Shown: positions 38,594 through 48,337 of the stretch, one piece after another
How positions within the stretch are numbered: position 1 is the first letter of the stretch
Layout: each line of letters opens with the position of its first letter
Source of the DNA: Acidocella sp.
GTDB taxonomy: Bacteria; Pseudomonadota; Alphaproteobacteria; Acetobacterales; Acetobacteraceae
Direction: 5' to 3'
Assembly (NCBI GenBank): GCA_027308685.1
Contig: DAIDEE010000006.1
Location: 156,628 to 220,627, forward strand
DNA: 64,000 bases
Program-made: the position numbers and the translations under genes
The notes under the pieces: model-generated
The model's input: only the letters and a program-made list of their open reading frames with translations
What the model was told of the DNA's origin: nothing
Databases searched by the model: none

Positions 38594-39807
38594 ATGTTAT
38601 TGGAAAAGTCGCTAATACCAGCACCCGCAAGAAGGGTAAATTCACGTCCTTTCAGTGGGACGATGCGTTGCGATTTGACGAGCAACTGACCGAAGAAGAA
38701 CGCGCCATCCGCGATGCCGCGCATGAGTACGCCCAGGAAAAATTGCAGCCGCGGGTGCTGATGGCGTTCCGCAATGAATCCTATGACCGTTCCATCATGA
38801 CCGAAATGGGTGCGCTGGGCTTTTTGGGCGCAACTCTTGACTCCCATGGCTGCGCGGATGTTTCCTATGTGTCTTACGGCCTGATCTCACGCGAGATCGA
38901 GCGGGTGGACAGCGGCTATCGCAGCGCCTTTTCAGTGCAATCCTCGTTGGTGATGTATCCTATCTGGGCGTTTGGCTCTGAAGCCCAGAAGGATAAATTT
39001 CTACCCAAGTTACGCTCCGGCGAATTTGTCGGCTGTTTTGGCCTCACTGAACCCGATGCCGGGTCTGACCCTGCTTCGATGCGCACCCGCGCCAAGGCCG
39101 TTGATGGTGGTTTTGTGCTGAATGGCTCAAAGACCTGGATCAGCAATTCCCCGATCGCCGATGTGTTGTTGGTGTGGGCGAAGGATGACGCGGGCGATAT
39201 CCGCGGCTTTATCGTCGAACGAGGCATGAAGGGTTTGGAAACCCCGAAAATTGAAGGTAAGTTCTCGCTGCGGGCCTCCATCACTGGCATGATTATGTTG
39301 CAGGATGTGTTTGTGCCGGCTGAGAACATGCTGCCAAACGTCAAGGGGCTTAAAGGCCCGTTCTCCTGCCTGAATAACGCTCGCTACGGTATTTCATGGG
39401 GAGCCATTGGCGCTGCGGAATTCTGTTTCCATGCCGCCCGTAGTTACACTATGGACCGTAAAATGTTTGGCCGTCCGCTCGCGCAAACCCAGTTGGTGCA
39501 AAAAAAGCTGGCCGACATGCAAACTGAAATCACCCTGGCCCGGCAAGCGGTTTTGCAACTCGGCCGGTTGATGGATGAGGGTAATGCAGCACTCGAAATG
39601 ATCTCGCTGTGCAAACGTAATTCATGTGGCAAGGCGCTGGAAATCGCCCGCATGTCGCGTGATATGCACGGTGGTAACGGCATTGTTGATGAATACCACG
39701 TCATTCGTCACATGATGAATCTGGAAACCGTGAATACCTATGAAGGCGCGCATGACGTGCACGCCCTGATTTTGGGCCGTGGCATAACGGGTCTGTCAGC
39801 CTTCTAA
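38590..39807 (+). CDS. gcdH: Glutaryl-CoA dehydrogenase
   Basis: GcdH oxidises and decarboxylates glutaryl-CoA to crotonyl-CoA with FAD. The protein has 405 residues. [21 protein letters not shown] is the FAD-loop region (in pieces), and the substrate arginine lies in [13 protein letters not shown]. The catalytic glutamate is in [16 protein letters not shown] near residue 390. The match to human GCDH is strong throughout, so it is assigned above generic acyl-CoA dehydrogenase. Coupling to an RNA helicase by ATGA is unexpected. Confidence 0.93.
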   Translation: MNVIGKVANTSTRKKGKFTSFQWDDALRFDEQLTEEERAIRDAAHEYAQEKLQPRVLMAFRNESYDRSIMTEMGALGFLGATLDSHGCADVSYVSYGLISREIERVDSGYRSAFSVQSSLVMYPIWAFGSEAQKDKFLPKLRSGEFVGCFGLTEPDAGSDPASMRTRAKAVDGGFVLNGSKTWISNSPIADVLLVWAKDDAGDIRGFIVERGMKGLETPKIEGKFSLRASITGMIMLQDVFVPAENMLPNVKGLKGPFSCLNNARYGISWGAIGAAEFCFHAARSYTMDRKMFGRPLAQTQLVQKKLADMQTEITLARQAVLQLGRLMDEGNAALEMISLCKRNSCGKALEIARMSRDMHGGNGIVDEYHVIRHMMNLETVNTYEGAHDVHALILGRGITGLSAF

Positions 39808-39809
39808 CA

Positions 39810-40880
39810 ATGTCCCATTGCATTCATTTTGGCGCCTGCGGCGGTTGTGCTGTCGCAGGTCGCAGCGCTGTTGAAAAATCGGCGTCATTACGAGCGGCTT
39901 TGCAACGTGCCAGATTTGTTGATGTAACCGTTGCGGCATTGGTGGAAACCCCCTTACAGACCCGCCGGCGCGTGGATTTAGCGGTTAAACGTTATGCTGG
40001 GGTGATTACACTCGGCTTGCATCGGGCCCGCAGCGATGAAATCATCGACATGGCTGAATGTGTGCTGCTCGCACCGCGCATTGTGGCCTTGCTGCCTGAT
40101 TTCAGGATTTTGTTGCGTAGCATTGAAGCCTTACGCCGCACCGGTACCGTGATCATTAACTGGCTCGATACCGGACCGGATATTCTACTGCGTCTTGATG
40201 GCGATTTAACCGGGCCGGACCGTACCAAGCTCATTGCTTTTGCCCGCGCCCATCATGCAGTGCGAATCAGCGTGACCAAAGGCGCTGCTGAGGCGGAACT
40301 GGTTGTGATGCTCTCATCGCCGGTCATCACGCTCTCGGGTATTGCCGTGGAGCCACCACCAGGCGCTTTTTTGCAGGCAAGTGCGGCAGGCGAGGCCGCG
40401 ATCGTCAAGGCTGTGATTGCAGGTTTGCCAAAGCTAACAGCCAGGTCGCGAATCGTGGAATTGTACGCCGGTATCGGAACGCTCAGCTTTGCGCTGGTGC
40501 CGCATGGCCGGGTCGAGGCCTATGAAGGCGCCGCTGACGCTGTGGCCGCACATGAACTGGCCTTGCGAAAAGCCAACCTGGCCGGCCGCATGAGTGTTGC
40601 CATCCGTGATCTAACCAGACGGCCTCTCATGGTTGCTGAAATGGCCAAAGCTGCGGCTGTCGTGCTTGATCCACCCTACGCCGGTGCTGGGCCGCAAATG
40701 AAAAATCTGGTCGCCGCCGCAGTACCTCGCGTTATTTACGTGAGTTGTAACCCAGACGCCTTGGCCACCGACGCATTTTCCTTAAAACGCGCCGGGTATG
40801 AGATACTTAGCGCCACGCCTATCGATCAATTCCCATACTCGGAAAATCTCGAGAGCGTGGTGGTATTCGCCAAGCCCTGA
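39810..40880 (+). CDS. TrmA/RlmC/D-type RNA uracil-C5 methyltransferase
   Basis: The protein has 356 residues. A likely 4Fe-4S site is formed by Cys near residues 4, 10 and 13 (HCIHFGACGGC) and a fourth in MAECVLL. The SAM-binding motif is VELYAGIGTLSFAL, the catalytic region VLDPPYAG, and the nucleophile VSCNPDALATD. The C-terminus is QFPYSENLESVVVF. No TRAM domain precedes the cluster, which fits RlmC-like rather than RlmD-like proteins. Whether the substrate is tRNA or 23S rRNA cannot be read. It follows gcdH after two bases. Confidence 0.88.
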   Translation: MSHCIHFGACGGCAVAGRSAVEKSASLRAALQRARFVDVTVAALVETPLQTRRRVDLAVKRYAGVITLGLHRARSDEIIDMAECVLLAPRIVALLPDFRILLRSIEALRRTGTVIINWLDTGPDILLRLDGDLTGPDRTKLIAFARAHHAVRISVTKGAAEAELVVMLSSPVITLSGIAVEPPPGAFLQASAAGEAAIVKAVIAGLPKLTARSRIVELYAGIGTLSFALVPHGRVEAYEGAADAVAAHELALRKANLAGRMSVAIRDLTRRPLMVAEMAKAAAVVLDPPYAGAGPQMKNLVAAAVPRVIYVSCNPDALATDAFSLKRAGYEILSATPIDQFPYSENLESVVVFAKP

Positions 40881-42359
40881 TTATTCGGCGATACCGCCCA
40901 ATGCCACGTACTTGATCTCCATGTAATCTTCGATACCGTATTTAGACCCCTCACGGCCCAGCCCTGATGATTTCATGCCCCCAAACGGCGCAACCTCGGT
41001 CGATATAATTCCCTCGTTAACGCCCACGATGCCGTATTCCAACGCCTCAAGAACGCGAAAAATCCGACCGATGTCGCGCGCATAAAAATACGAGGCGAGG
41101 CCAAACTCGGTATCGTTTGCCAGGGCGATCGCTTCATCTTCCGTTTTGAAACGGAACAAAGGTGCCAGGGGACCGAAGGTCTCTTCAAAAAATACTTTTG
41201 CAGTATGTGGCACATCCGCCAAAATCGTGGGTTCAAAATAATTACCGCCGAGTGCATGGCGCTGACCACCGGTAATAACCCGCGCGCCGCCATTTAGCGC
41301 ATCCTCAATATGCTCCTCAATTTTTTCAACTGCGGCCATGTTGATCATCGGGCCTTGTGTCACCCCGGCATCCATGCCGTTGCCAACCTTCAAAGCCTGT
41401 ACGGCTACTTTTAGCTTTTCGGCGAATGCATCAAAAACGCCATCCTGCACCAGTAACCGGTTGGCGCACACACAGGTTTGTCCGGCGTTGCGGAATTTGC
41501 TGGCAATCGCGCCCTTCACGGCTTCGTCCAGATCAGCATCGTCAAACACAATGAAGGGTGCATTGCCGCCCAACTCCATAGAGAGTTTTTTCACGGTGGG
41601 GGCGCATTGCGCGATCAACTTGGCGCCCACTTCGGTGGAGCCGGTGAAGGTAAGTTTGCGCACCATCGGGTTGGCTGTCAGTTCAGCGCCGGTTTCACCG
41701 GAAGGCCCGGTAATCACGTTGCATACGCCAGCCGGCATCCCGGCTCGTTCCGCCAAAACTGCCAGGGCAATGGCCGAAAATGGCGTTTGGCTCGCGGGGC
41801 GAATGACCCCCGTGCATCCGGCTGCCCAACCAGGCCCAGCTTTGCGCGTAATCATGGCGGATGGAAAATTCCAGGGCGTGATGGCAGCAAATACGCCCAC
41901 TGGTTCTTTTTGCACCAAAATCCGACGGCCATGGGCGTTTTGCGGAATTGTATCGCCATAAACCCGCTTGGCTTCCTCGGCAAACCACTCAATAAAGCTT
42001 GCCGCATAAATAATCTCGCCCTTGGCTTCAGCCAGTGGCTTGCCTTGCTCGGCCGTCATAATCACCGCCAGATCATCGGCGTTTTCAATCATCAAATTGA
42101 AAAGTTTACGCAAAATTGCCGAACGTTCCTTGGCCAATAATTTCCGCCAGGGTTTTTGTGCCGCGTATGCCGCCTCGATGGCGCGTTTGGTCTCAGCCTT
42201 GCCGAGTGCCGGAACCCGCCCCACCAACTCACCCGTGGCCGGGTTTTTTACCTCGAGCCATTTGCCATTATCCGCCTCAATCCATTGACCACCAACATAA
42301 TTAGCCTCCCGGAACAGGCTGGGGTCTTTCAGGGGCAGTTTGGTGTTCTGGTTCAACAT
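40881..42359 (-). CDS. gabD: NAD(P)-dependent succinate-semialdehyde dehydrogenase
   Basis: The protein has 492 residues of the aldehyde dehydrogenase superfamily. FTGSTEVGAKL lies in the cofactor region. The general base is in MELGGNAPFIVFDDADLDEA and the catalytic cysteine in NAGQTCVCANRLLVQ. Overall similarity (NPATGELVGRVPALGKAET) points to GabD. A related semialdehyde such as glutarate semialdehyde is also possible, given gcdH nearby. Its stop directly abuts that of the methyltransferase gene on the other strand. Confidence 0.88.
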   Translation of the reverse strand: MLNQNTKLPLKDPSLFREANYVGGQWIEADNGKWLEVKNPATGELVGRVPALGKAETKRAIEAAYAAQKPWRKLLAKERSAILRKLFNLMIENADDLAVIMTAEQGKPLAEAKGEIIYAASFIEWFAEEAKRVYGDTIPQNAHGRRILVQKEPVGVFAAITPWNFPSAMITRKAGPGWAAGCTGVIRPASQTPFSAIALAVLAERAGMPAGVCNVITGPSGETGAELTANPMVRKLTFTGSTEVGAKLIAQCAPTVKKLSMELGGNAPFIVFDDADLDEAVKGAIASKFRNAGQTCVCANRLLVQDGVFDAFAEKLKVAVQALKVGNGMDAGVTQGPMINMAAVEKIEEHIEDALNGGARVITGGQRHALGGNYFEPTILADVPHTAKVFFEETFGPLAPLFRFKTEDEAIALANDTEFGLASYFYARDIGRIFRVLEALEYGIVGVNEGIISTEVAPFGGMKSSGLGREGSKYGIEDYMEIKYVALGGIAE

Positions 42360-42420
42360 GACGCGGGTCCTTTGTTTGATAATGCAGTGAACATAGGCAG
42401 CCGTGGGCGATAAGTCAGCC

Positions 42421-43371
42421 TTAAACCTGCTGTTTTTTATGGGCGATCAATGCCATTAGCCGCTCGTCGCGCCATTGGCGCCGTGCTGTCAGGGCTGCAA
42501 CCGGGAGCGCAGACCGGCATTCTGCCGTCGCCCGGTCGATGGTCTCCTTCGACCAGGCTGCGGTCTCATGACGCAGCGACGCCAAGCGCTGGTACATGCC
42601 ACTAAATCGCTGGGCGTAATCTTCAATGCCAAGGGGGGCATTCAAATCAATTGTCTCGAACGGCCCCATAAAGGCCCAGCGTAACCCCAAGCCCTCAGAA
42701 ACCGTGGCGTCGATGTCAGCGGCGCTTGCATATCCTTCCTCAAATAACTTCCATGCTTCATCCAACAACGCGCCTTGCAGCCGGTTTAAAATAAATCCAT
42801 CAATTTCCTTGTTCAGCACCACTGGCACCTGGCCGACGGCCTGCATGAAGCTGCGCATCTCGTCCACGATCTGCGGTTTGGTCCAGGGTGTTGGCACAAT
42901 TTCAACAACGGGTATGACTTGCGGCGGGTTTACCGGATGCACCACCAAAAACTGCGTGCGCCGGGTGAGATCGGCCATGAAGGACGAGCCTGAAAATCCT
43001 GAAGTGGAACTGCCAACGACCGCCTGCGGTGCCATTGCCTGATCAATTTCCGCCGAAATCGCCTTTTTGAGCTCCAACTGCTCAAAAACCGACTCCTGGA
43101 TATAATCAGCATCAGCAACAGCTTGCGGCAAAGTCTCGACAATCTGTATCCGGGCCGTGATGGCGGCGGGCGTCTCGGTCACTAAACCATGGCGGTGCAA
43201 GGCTTCGAGTGAGGTGCCAAGATGTTCAGGCAGGCCCCGCCGTATGGTCTCGCTCGCATCGTAAACCTTCACCTGTTGTCCAGCACGGGCAAACACCATA
43301 GCCCAACCGGCTCCCACCAGCCCGGCCCCCACGATCGCGATATTTTTGGAGTTTTCAGGCATAATATTCAT
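42421..43371 (-). CDS. 3-hydroxyacyl-CoA dehydrogenase-family protein (lambda-crystallin/L-gulonate type)
   Basis: The protein has 316 residues. The Rossmann motif is IAIVGAGLVGAGWAMVFARA near residue 11, and the C-terminal all-helical domain contains KEIDGFILNRLQGALLDEAW. The GPFETIDLNAPLG segment and the length match lambda-crystallin (L-gulonate 3-dehydrogenase) and carnitine dehydrogenase relatives more than fatty-acid oxidation enzymes. It lies 61 bases upstream of gabD on the same strand and may be co-transcribed. The exact substrate is open. Confidence 0.82.
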   Translation of the reverse strand: MNIMPENSKNIAIVGAGLVGAGWAMVFARAGQQVKVYDASETIRRGLPEHLGTSLEALHRHGLVTETPAAITARIQIVETLPQAVADADYIQESVFEQLELKKAISAEIDQAMAPQAVVGSSTSGFSGSSFMADLTRRTQFLVVHPVNPPQVIPVVEIVPTPWTKPQIVDEMRSFMQAVGQVPVVLNKEIDGFILNRLQGALLDEAWKLFEEGYASAADIDATVSEGLGLRWAFMGPFETIDLNAPLGIEDYAQRFSGMYQRLASLRHETAAWSKETIDRATAECRSALPVAALTARRQWRDERLMALIAHKKQQV

Positions 43372-43518
43372 CTTTCATATCAAATGTCCCTCGCTCATAG
43401 CCGCGGTGAGATACCAGTTGGCAAACCATAATCCCACCGCAAGGTTCGTTTGCTGCCAGCGGTGTCCTCGGGCCCGAACAATCCAACACAGGAACCATCA
43501 GCCGGTAGTATGGCCGCA

Positions 43519-45342
43519 TTATTCCACGGTCACCGACTTGGCCAGGTTCCTGGGTTGGTCAACATCAGTGCCTTTTAATATGGCCACATAATAGGCCAGC
43601 ATCTGCACTGGTATGGCATGCAAAATCGGCGCGGCAAATGGGTCAGTATCGGGTATAATCACAGTTTCAGCCGCGATGTTGCGCAACTTGGCAGCGCCTT
43701 CGGCGTCGCTGAACACGATAATCTGCCCACCCCGTGCGGCCGCTTCCTGCAAATTAGAGGCAGTTTTTTCAAACAACGGGCCGGATGGCGCTATGGCAAT
43801 GACCGGCACCGACTTATCAATCAACGCAATCGGCCCATGCTTCATCTCGCCCGCCGCGTATCCTTCAGCGTGAATATAGCTGATTTCTTTCAGCTTTAAC
43901 GCACCTTCCAGCGCAATCGGAAAACATGCACCGCGCCCGAGGTATAACACGTCCCGCGCCTCGGCGATCCGCCGCGCCAGCGCTTTGATCGGCGCGTCAT
44001 TTGCTAAAACCTCCGCCGCTTTCGCTGGAATTTGCAACAAGGCATCAGTTAGCCGGGCTATCTCGGTATCTGGCAGTATTTTGCGCGCTCGCGCCAATGC
44101 CAAGGTAAATGCTGCCAATACCGCTAACTGCGCGGTGAAGGCCTTGGTGCTGGCCACGCCAATTTCTGGGCCGGCAATGGTATCAAGCATCGCATCCGAA
44201 GCCCGCGCCATGCTGGATTCGGGCACGTTCAACACCGAGAGAATATTTTGCCGCTGCGATTTCATGTAGCGCAATGCCGCCAACGTATCGGCGGTCTCGC
44301 CGTACTGGCTGACCAGCAAGCCCAAACCGCTGGTTTCCAACGGCGGTTCGCGGTAGCGAAATTCGCTGGCCACATCGGCATCGGTTGGTATTTTAGCGAG
44401 GCTCTCCAACCAAAACCGCGCTGTCAGACCAGCATAAAATGCCGACCCGCAGGCACTGATGGTGATGCGCGAAATCGCCGCCAGATCAAACGGCATTTCG
44501 GGCAGCACCGGCATCCTGGTCCCGGCATCGATCATCCGGTGCAACACATCCCCGATCACCACCGGATGTTCATGCAATTCCTTTTCCATGAAGTGCCGGA
44601 AATTGCCTTTGCCGATGGCGGCTCCGGTCAAATTCGTCAACCGCATCTCGCGCACCACCGGCTGATTTTCACGGTCAAAAAATGCCGCCGACTGACGGTT
44701 CAAAACCACCCAGTCTCCATCTTGCAAATACGCAATCCGGCGGGTGAGGGGGGCCAAAGCCAACGCATCGGAGCCCAGATACATTTCCTCATCACCAAAC
44801 CCCACCGCCAAGGGGGCACCTTTTTGGGCGCCAATAATGAGTTCAGGGTGTCCGGCAAATACCAGCGCCAGCGCATAAGCGCCTTCTAAGCGCCCAAACG
44901 CCACCGCTGCGGCTTCTATTGGTTCCATGTCCTGCGCCAACAAATAATCCACCAGTTGCGCCACAGTTTCAGTGTCGGTTTCGGTGACGAAGCGCTGCCC
45001 CTGGCTCTCCAATTCGGCCCGCAATTCAGCATGGTTTTCAATAATGCCGTTATGCACCACCGCCACCCTTGCCGTGCCGTGCGGGTGGGCGTTGGTCTCA
45101 GTGGGTTTGCCATGCGTCGCCCAGCGCGTATGGCCAATACCAGTAACACCGGGCAACGGACTGGCGTTGAGCAAATTCGCCAAATTCACCAGCTTACCCT
45201 CGGCCCGCCGCCGCTCGATATGCCCATTTACCAGTGTGGCAATACCCGCGCTATCATAGCCGCGATATTCCAAACGTCGCAGCCCATCTAGTAACAATGG
45301 ACTCGCTGGTGCGGTGCCGATTACGCCAACAATACCACACAT
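43519..45342 (-). CDS. glmS: Glutamine-fructose-6-phosphate aminotransferase
   Basis: GlmS makes glucosamine-6-phosphate, the first step to UDP-GlcNAc. The protein has 607 residues. Met1-Cys2 gives the N-terminal glutaminase nucleophile (MCGIVGVIG). GHTRWATHGKP and NGIIENH are glutaminase motifs. Two SIS domains follow (ISACGSAFYAGL; LYLGRGACFPIALEGALKLK), and the C-terminus is the conserved DQPRNLAKSVTVE. It overlaps glmU by one base, the standard glmU-glmS order. Confidence 0.97.
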   Translation of the reverse strand: MCGIVGVIGTAPASPLLLDGLRRLEYRGYDSAGIATLVNGHIERRRAEGKLVNLANLLNASPLPGVTGIGHTRWATHGKPTETNAHPHGTARVAVVHNGIIENHAELRAELESQGQRFVTETDTETVAQLVDYLLAQDMEPIEAAAVAFGRLEGAYALALVFAGHPELIIGAQKGAPLAVGFGDEEMYLGSDALALAPLTRRIAYLQDGDWVVLNRQSAAFFDRENQPVVREMRLTNLTGAAIGKGNFRHFMEKELHEHPVVIGDVLHRMIDAGTRMPVLPEMPFDLAAISRITISACGSAFYAGLTARFWLESLAKIPTDADVASEFRYREPPLETSGLGLLVSQYGETADTLAALRYMKSQRQNILSVLNVPESSMARASDAMLDTIAGPEIGVASTKAFTAQLAVLAAFTLALARARKILPDTEIARLTDALLQIPAKAAEVLANDAPIKALARRIAEARDVLYLGRGACFPIALEGALKLKEISYIHAEGYAAGEMKHGPIALIDKSVPVIAIAPSGPLFEKTASNLQEAAARGGQIIVFSDAEGAAKLRNIAAETVIIPDTDPFAAPILHAIPVQMLAYYVAILKGTDVDQPRNLAKSVTVE

Positions 45343-46631
45343 TATTTTGAGCCTTTTTTCGTTTTCTGCACCTGCCTCGCGCGTGCGATCGCCAAACTAT
45401 CCGCTGCTACATCATCAGTGATCACCGATCCCGCAGCGATCATTGCACCATCGCCCACACTTACCGGTGCTACCATCGCCACATCCGAACCGACAAACGC
45501 ATTTTTGCCGATTTTAGTTTTATGCTTGTGTTTGCCATCATAATTGCAAGTAATGAAGCCGGCGCCAATATTAGTGCGCTCGCCAATTTCAGCATCGCCG
45601 ATATAGGTCAGGTGATTGGCCTTTGCCCCTTCACCTAAGCTGGCGGCCTTAATTTCCACAAAATTCCCAACATGCGCATCACGCCCAATATCAGCGCCAG
45701 GTCGCAGCCGCGCGTAGGGCCCCACAATCGCGCCCTCGCGCACCACACAACCCTCTAAATGTGAAAAAGCCTTGATCTGCGCACCGGAAGCCACCGTCAC
45801 GCCAGGGCCAAATACCACATACGGTCCCACACTGACATCTGCGGCCAAAATCGTATCGTACGATAAAAACACCGTATCAGGCGCTTGCATCGCCACGCCG
45901 TTGTCCAACGCAGCGGCGCGCAACCGCATCTGCAAAGCCGCCTCGGCGGCTGCCAGTTCCGCGCGCGAGTTCACACCCATGCATTCGGCAAACGGTGCTG
46001 TCACAGCCGCCACTTTTGTTCCTTGGGCGCGCGCTATGGCGACAATGTCGGTGAGATAAAATTCGCCTTTGGTGTTATTGTTGGACACCTGTGACAGCCA
46101 GTTAGCCAGATCATCCGCTTTCGCCATCATCCCACCAGCATTGCAAAACCCTATGGCGCGTTCAGCCGGTGTTGCATCCGCATACTCGATGATTCGGGCT
46201 ACATAGCCGTTCTCGCAAATCAGCCGCCCATATTTGCCAGGCTCAGGTGGGGTCATGCCGAGCAACACAAGTCCGGCATCACCTTCATCCAACCGCTGCC
46301 CGAGAGCTTGCATGGTAGCAGAGGTCACCAGCGGGTTGTCGGCATATAATATGGCAACCTGACCATCACCGAACGCCTTTAAGGCCTGCAACGCCGCGTG
46401 CGCGGTACCCAGGCGCTCGTGCTGAACTACCACCTGATGCGGTGCCGCCAAGGCGGTGAGTTCGGGCATGTCCGGGCCAACCACCACCATAATCCGGTCG
46501 AACGCTGCGTCCGCCGCCCGCAATAAATGATTGAGCATCGGTGCCCCGGCCAGTCGATGAGCCGCCTTCGGCAACCCCGACTTCATCCGTGTGCCAAGCC
46601 CCGCCGCCAGTAATACCGCCACTCTTTTCAT
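45342..46631 (-). CDS. glmU: Bifunctional UDP-GlcNAc pyrophosphorylase / GlcN-1-P acetyltransferase
   Basis: GlmU acetylates glucosamine-1-phosphate and then forms UDP-GlcNAc. The N-terminal uridyltransferase motif LLAAGLGTRMKS starts at residue 7; YADNPLV takes the place of the usual GDxPL. The C-terminal left-handed beta-helix includes VGNFVEIKAASLGEGAKANH, and LTYIGDAEIGERTNIGAG follows. At 429 residues it is shorter than E. coli GlmU (456), mostly from loop trimming. Both active-site regions are present. Confidence 0.95.
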   Translation of the reverse strand: MKRVAVLLAAGLGTRMKSGLPKAAHRLAGAPMLNHLLRAADAAFDRIMVVVGPDMPELTALAAPHQVVVQHERLGTAHAALQALKAFGDGQVAILYADNPLVTSATMQALGQRLDEGDAGLVLLGMTPPEPGKYGRLICENGYVARIIEYADATPAERAIGFCNAGGMMAKADDLANWLSQVSNNNTKGEFYLTDIVAIARAQGTKVAAVTAPFAECMGVNSRAELAAAEAALQMRLRAAALDNGVAMQAPDTVFLSYDTILAADVSVGPYVVFGPGVTVASGAQIKAFSHLEGCVVREGAIVGPYARLRPGADIGRDAHVGNFVEIKAASLGEGAKANHLTYIGDAEIGERTNIGAGFITCNYDGKHKHKTKIGKNAFVGSDVAMVAPVSVGDGAMIAAGSVITDDVAADSLAIARARQVQKTKKGSK

Positions 46632-46710
46632 AGTGTGGCGGTAGCGTCCCTACACGGCTTTTGTCAAAGCCCACCCCTGTAACTTCAGGTTTCCAACTAT
46701 TTCATACCGT

Positions 46711-47295
46711 TCAGAGTTCCTCGATTTTCCGTGCGACTTCATCAAGCAAATCAGCAATCCGCCGCGCCGTCTCCACGGCCATCGCTTTGCCGGCCAGTTT
46801 CAAACGCAACGCGGTTTTAAGGTTTTCGGTAGCGCGGATCAGTGCCGGGGTCGGTTCATACGACTGCGCGGCTGCAATCCTGGTTAATATGGTGGTTACC
46901 TCGCCTTGTTGCTCCGCCAAAGCCTGGATACCAGCCTCGGTGATCGAAAAACGCTTACGCGTTCCTTCGGTGGTGCTGGTTACCAAGCCCAGGTCTTCCA
47001 GCAGGGTGAGCGTGGGGTAAACAACACCAGGGCTCGGCGCATAGGCGCCCCCCGCCAGATCCTCGATGGCTTTGATGATCTCATAGCCATGCCGGGGCTT
47101 TTCATGAATCAGATGCAGGGTCAGCACTTTAAGGTCGCCGTGTTCCAGCAGCCGCGCCATCCGCCCGGGCCCACCAAACGGCCCACCAATTCTGCCACCT
47201 CCGCGGCGTTCATGTCGCTCACCAAACCCGTGTCCGGGATGCGCAAAGCGCCGACCCTCACAGTGGTGATCCTTTAAGTGATTGAATAGTCTCAT
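46711..47295 (-). CDS. PadR-family transcriptional regulator
   Basis: The protein has 194 residues. A Gly/His/Arg-rich leader (about 40 residues) precedes the PadR winged helix: LKVLTLHLIHEKPRHGYEII at about residue 52, then SPGVVYPTLTLLEDLGLV. The C-terminal half is a helical dimerisation region. The effector is unknown, and no obvious efflux target is adjacent. A dyad overlapping its own promoter suggests autorepression. Confidence 0.88.
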   Translation of the reverse strand: MRLFNHLKDHHCEGRRFAHPGHGFGERHERRGGGRIGGPFGGPGRMARLLEHGDLKVLTLHLIHEKPRHGYEIIKAIEDLAGGAYAPSPGVVYPTLTLLEDLGLVTSTTEGTRKRFSITEAGIQALAEQQGEVTTILTRIAAAQSYEPTPALIRATENLKTALRLKLAGKAMAVETARRIADLLDEVARKIEEL

Positions 47296-47356
47296 ATTTA
47301 TAAAATTTCCTTATTTGAAAATACCGGCGAGGAATGATTTCACTCAAGTGGTGTAT

Positions 47357-47387
47357 CTTAGATATATCGAAATACAATCTAAGTCAA
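47357..47387 (-). promoter_or_regulatory. padR promoter with overlapping operator dyad
   Basis: On the minus strand TTGACT (plus 47382-47387) and TATCTA (plus 47359-47364) are 17 bases apart. CTTAGAT (47357-47363) and ATCTAAG (47377-47383) form an inverted repeat with 13 bases between arms, covering both hexamers. This is the layout expected for PadR autorepression. Confidence 0.65.
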
Positions 47388-47477
47388 GGAAAACTTTATT
47401 GCCACCCAAACGCATGGACGACCAAGTGTTTAGATAATATCAGTCTCAGGACGTGACATCTGAAAGCTGGGTTGCCG

Positions 47478-48209
47478 ATGTTGAAGATCGCCGTCATCAC
47501 GCCGTACTACAAAGAGCCCGCCGAGCAGCTCCTGCAATGCCACAACAGCGTGCTGGGTCAGTCATATCCTTGTACGCATTTGCTGGTCGCAGATGGTTTC
47601 CCGCGCGAGATCACTACGCCCATGCGCACCCTACATGTGCAACTGCCACAGGGTAATGCCGATTACGGCAACACGCCGCGGATGATCGGTGGATTGCTTG
47701 CAAATTCCTATGGGTTTGACGCGGTGGCGTATCTCGATGCTGACAACTGGTTTGCTCCTGACCATCTGGCGAAGTTGGTTGAAGCGCAGGAAGCCTCAGG
47801 GGCGCCGCTGGTTTCCTGCAAGCGGACCTTCTGCGATCTGGAAGGGCGCGCACTACCGGTCACTGAACCTGAGGAGGATAAATTCCTGCATGTTGATGCG
47901 AACTGCTGGTTGATCATGCGCCCGGCTTTCCAGTTGTTTGATCGTTGGCGGATTCCAAAGCAGATCTCAATTATCGCCGACCGGATATTCTTTCAACATG
48001 CTCAGCGTGAGCGTTTCCAGATAACTGAAACCCATCATCGCACTGTATTTTACCGCACTAAATACCCTGACCACTACAAGCGGGCCAATTTACCGATGCC
48101 GGAAGGCACCTACGAGACCGACCAGGTCATGAACGCCTATGCATATCTGATGACATTGCCAGGTGCGATCGAATTGACCAGCCTCGCAGGTTTTTTTCCG
48201 CGTTTCTAA
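47478..48209 (+). CDS. GT-A glycosyltransferase-like protein
   Basis: The protein has 243 residues from the ATG at 47478. It begins with the GT2-type strand IAVITPYYKEPAEQLLQCHN and has a DxD-like metal motif in AVAYLDADNWFAPDHL near residue 83. The C-terminal part lacks membrane segments. The acceptor and sugar are unknown. The gene stands alone; its neighbours (PadR divergent, CBS-like downstream) give no pathway. Confidence 0.72.
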   Translation: MLKIAVITPYYKEPAEQLLQCHNSVLGQSYPCTHLLVADGFPREITTPMRTLHVQLPQGNADYGNTPRMIGGLLANSYGFDAVAYLDADNWFAPDHLAKLVEAQEASGAPLVSCKRTFCDLEGRALPVTEPEEDKFLHVDANCWLIMRPAFQLFDRWRIPKQISIIADRIFFQHAQRERFQITETHHRTVFYRTKYPDHYKRANLPMPEGTYETDQVMNAYAYLMTLPGAIELTSLAGFFPRF

Positions 48210-48294
48210 ATTGTTGCAGGCCCATCGACGAGAGATGGCGATGAATTTGATTGTGACTAGTTAATGACAAATAGACATTATCATCTGCTGTGAC

Positions 48295-48322
48295 TTGTGT
48301 GACGTGGGCTTAATCATACAAT
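48295..48322 (+). promoter_or_regulatory. Candidate promoter of the CBS-like gene
   Basis: TTGTGT (48295-48300) and TACAAT (48317-48322) are 16 bases apart and end 15 bases before the ATG at 48338. The 128-base gap before this gene holds no other feature I can see. Confidence 0.4.
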
Positions 48323-48337
48323 AGCTCAGGTTATAGG

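Noticed and set aside
44248..44889. 213-residue plus-strand frame opposite glmS
   Set aside because: It is an antisense shadow of a complete GlmS gene.
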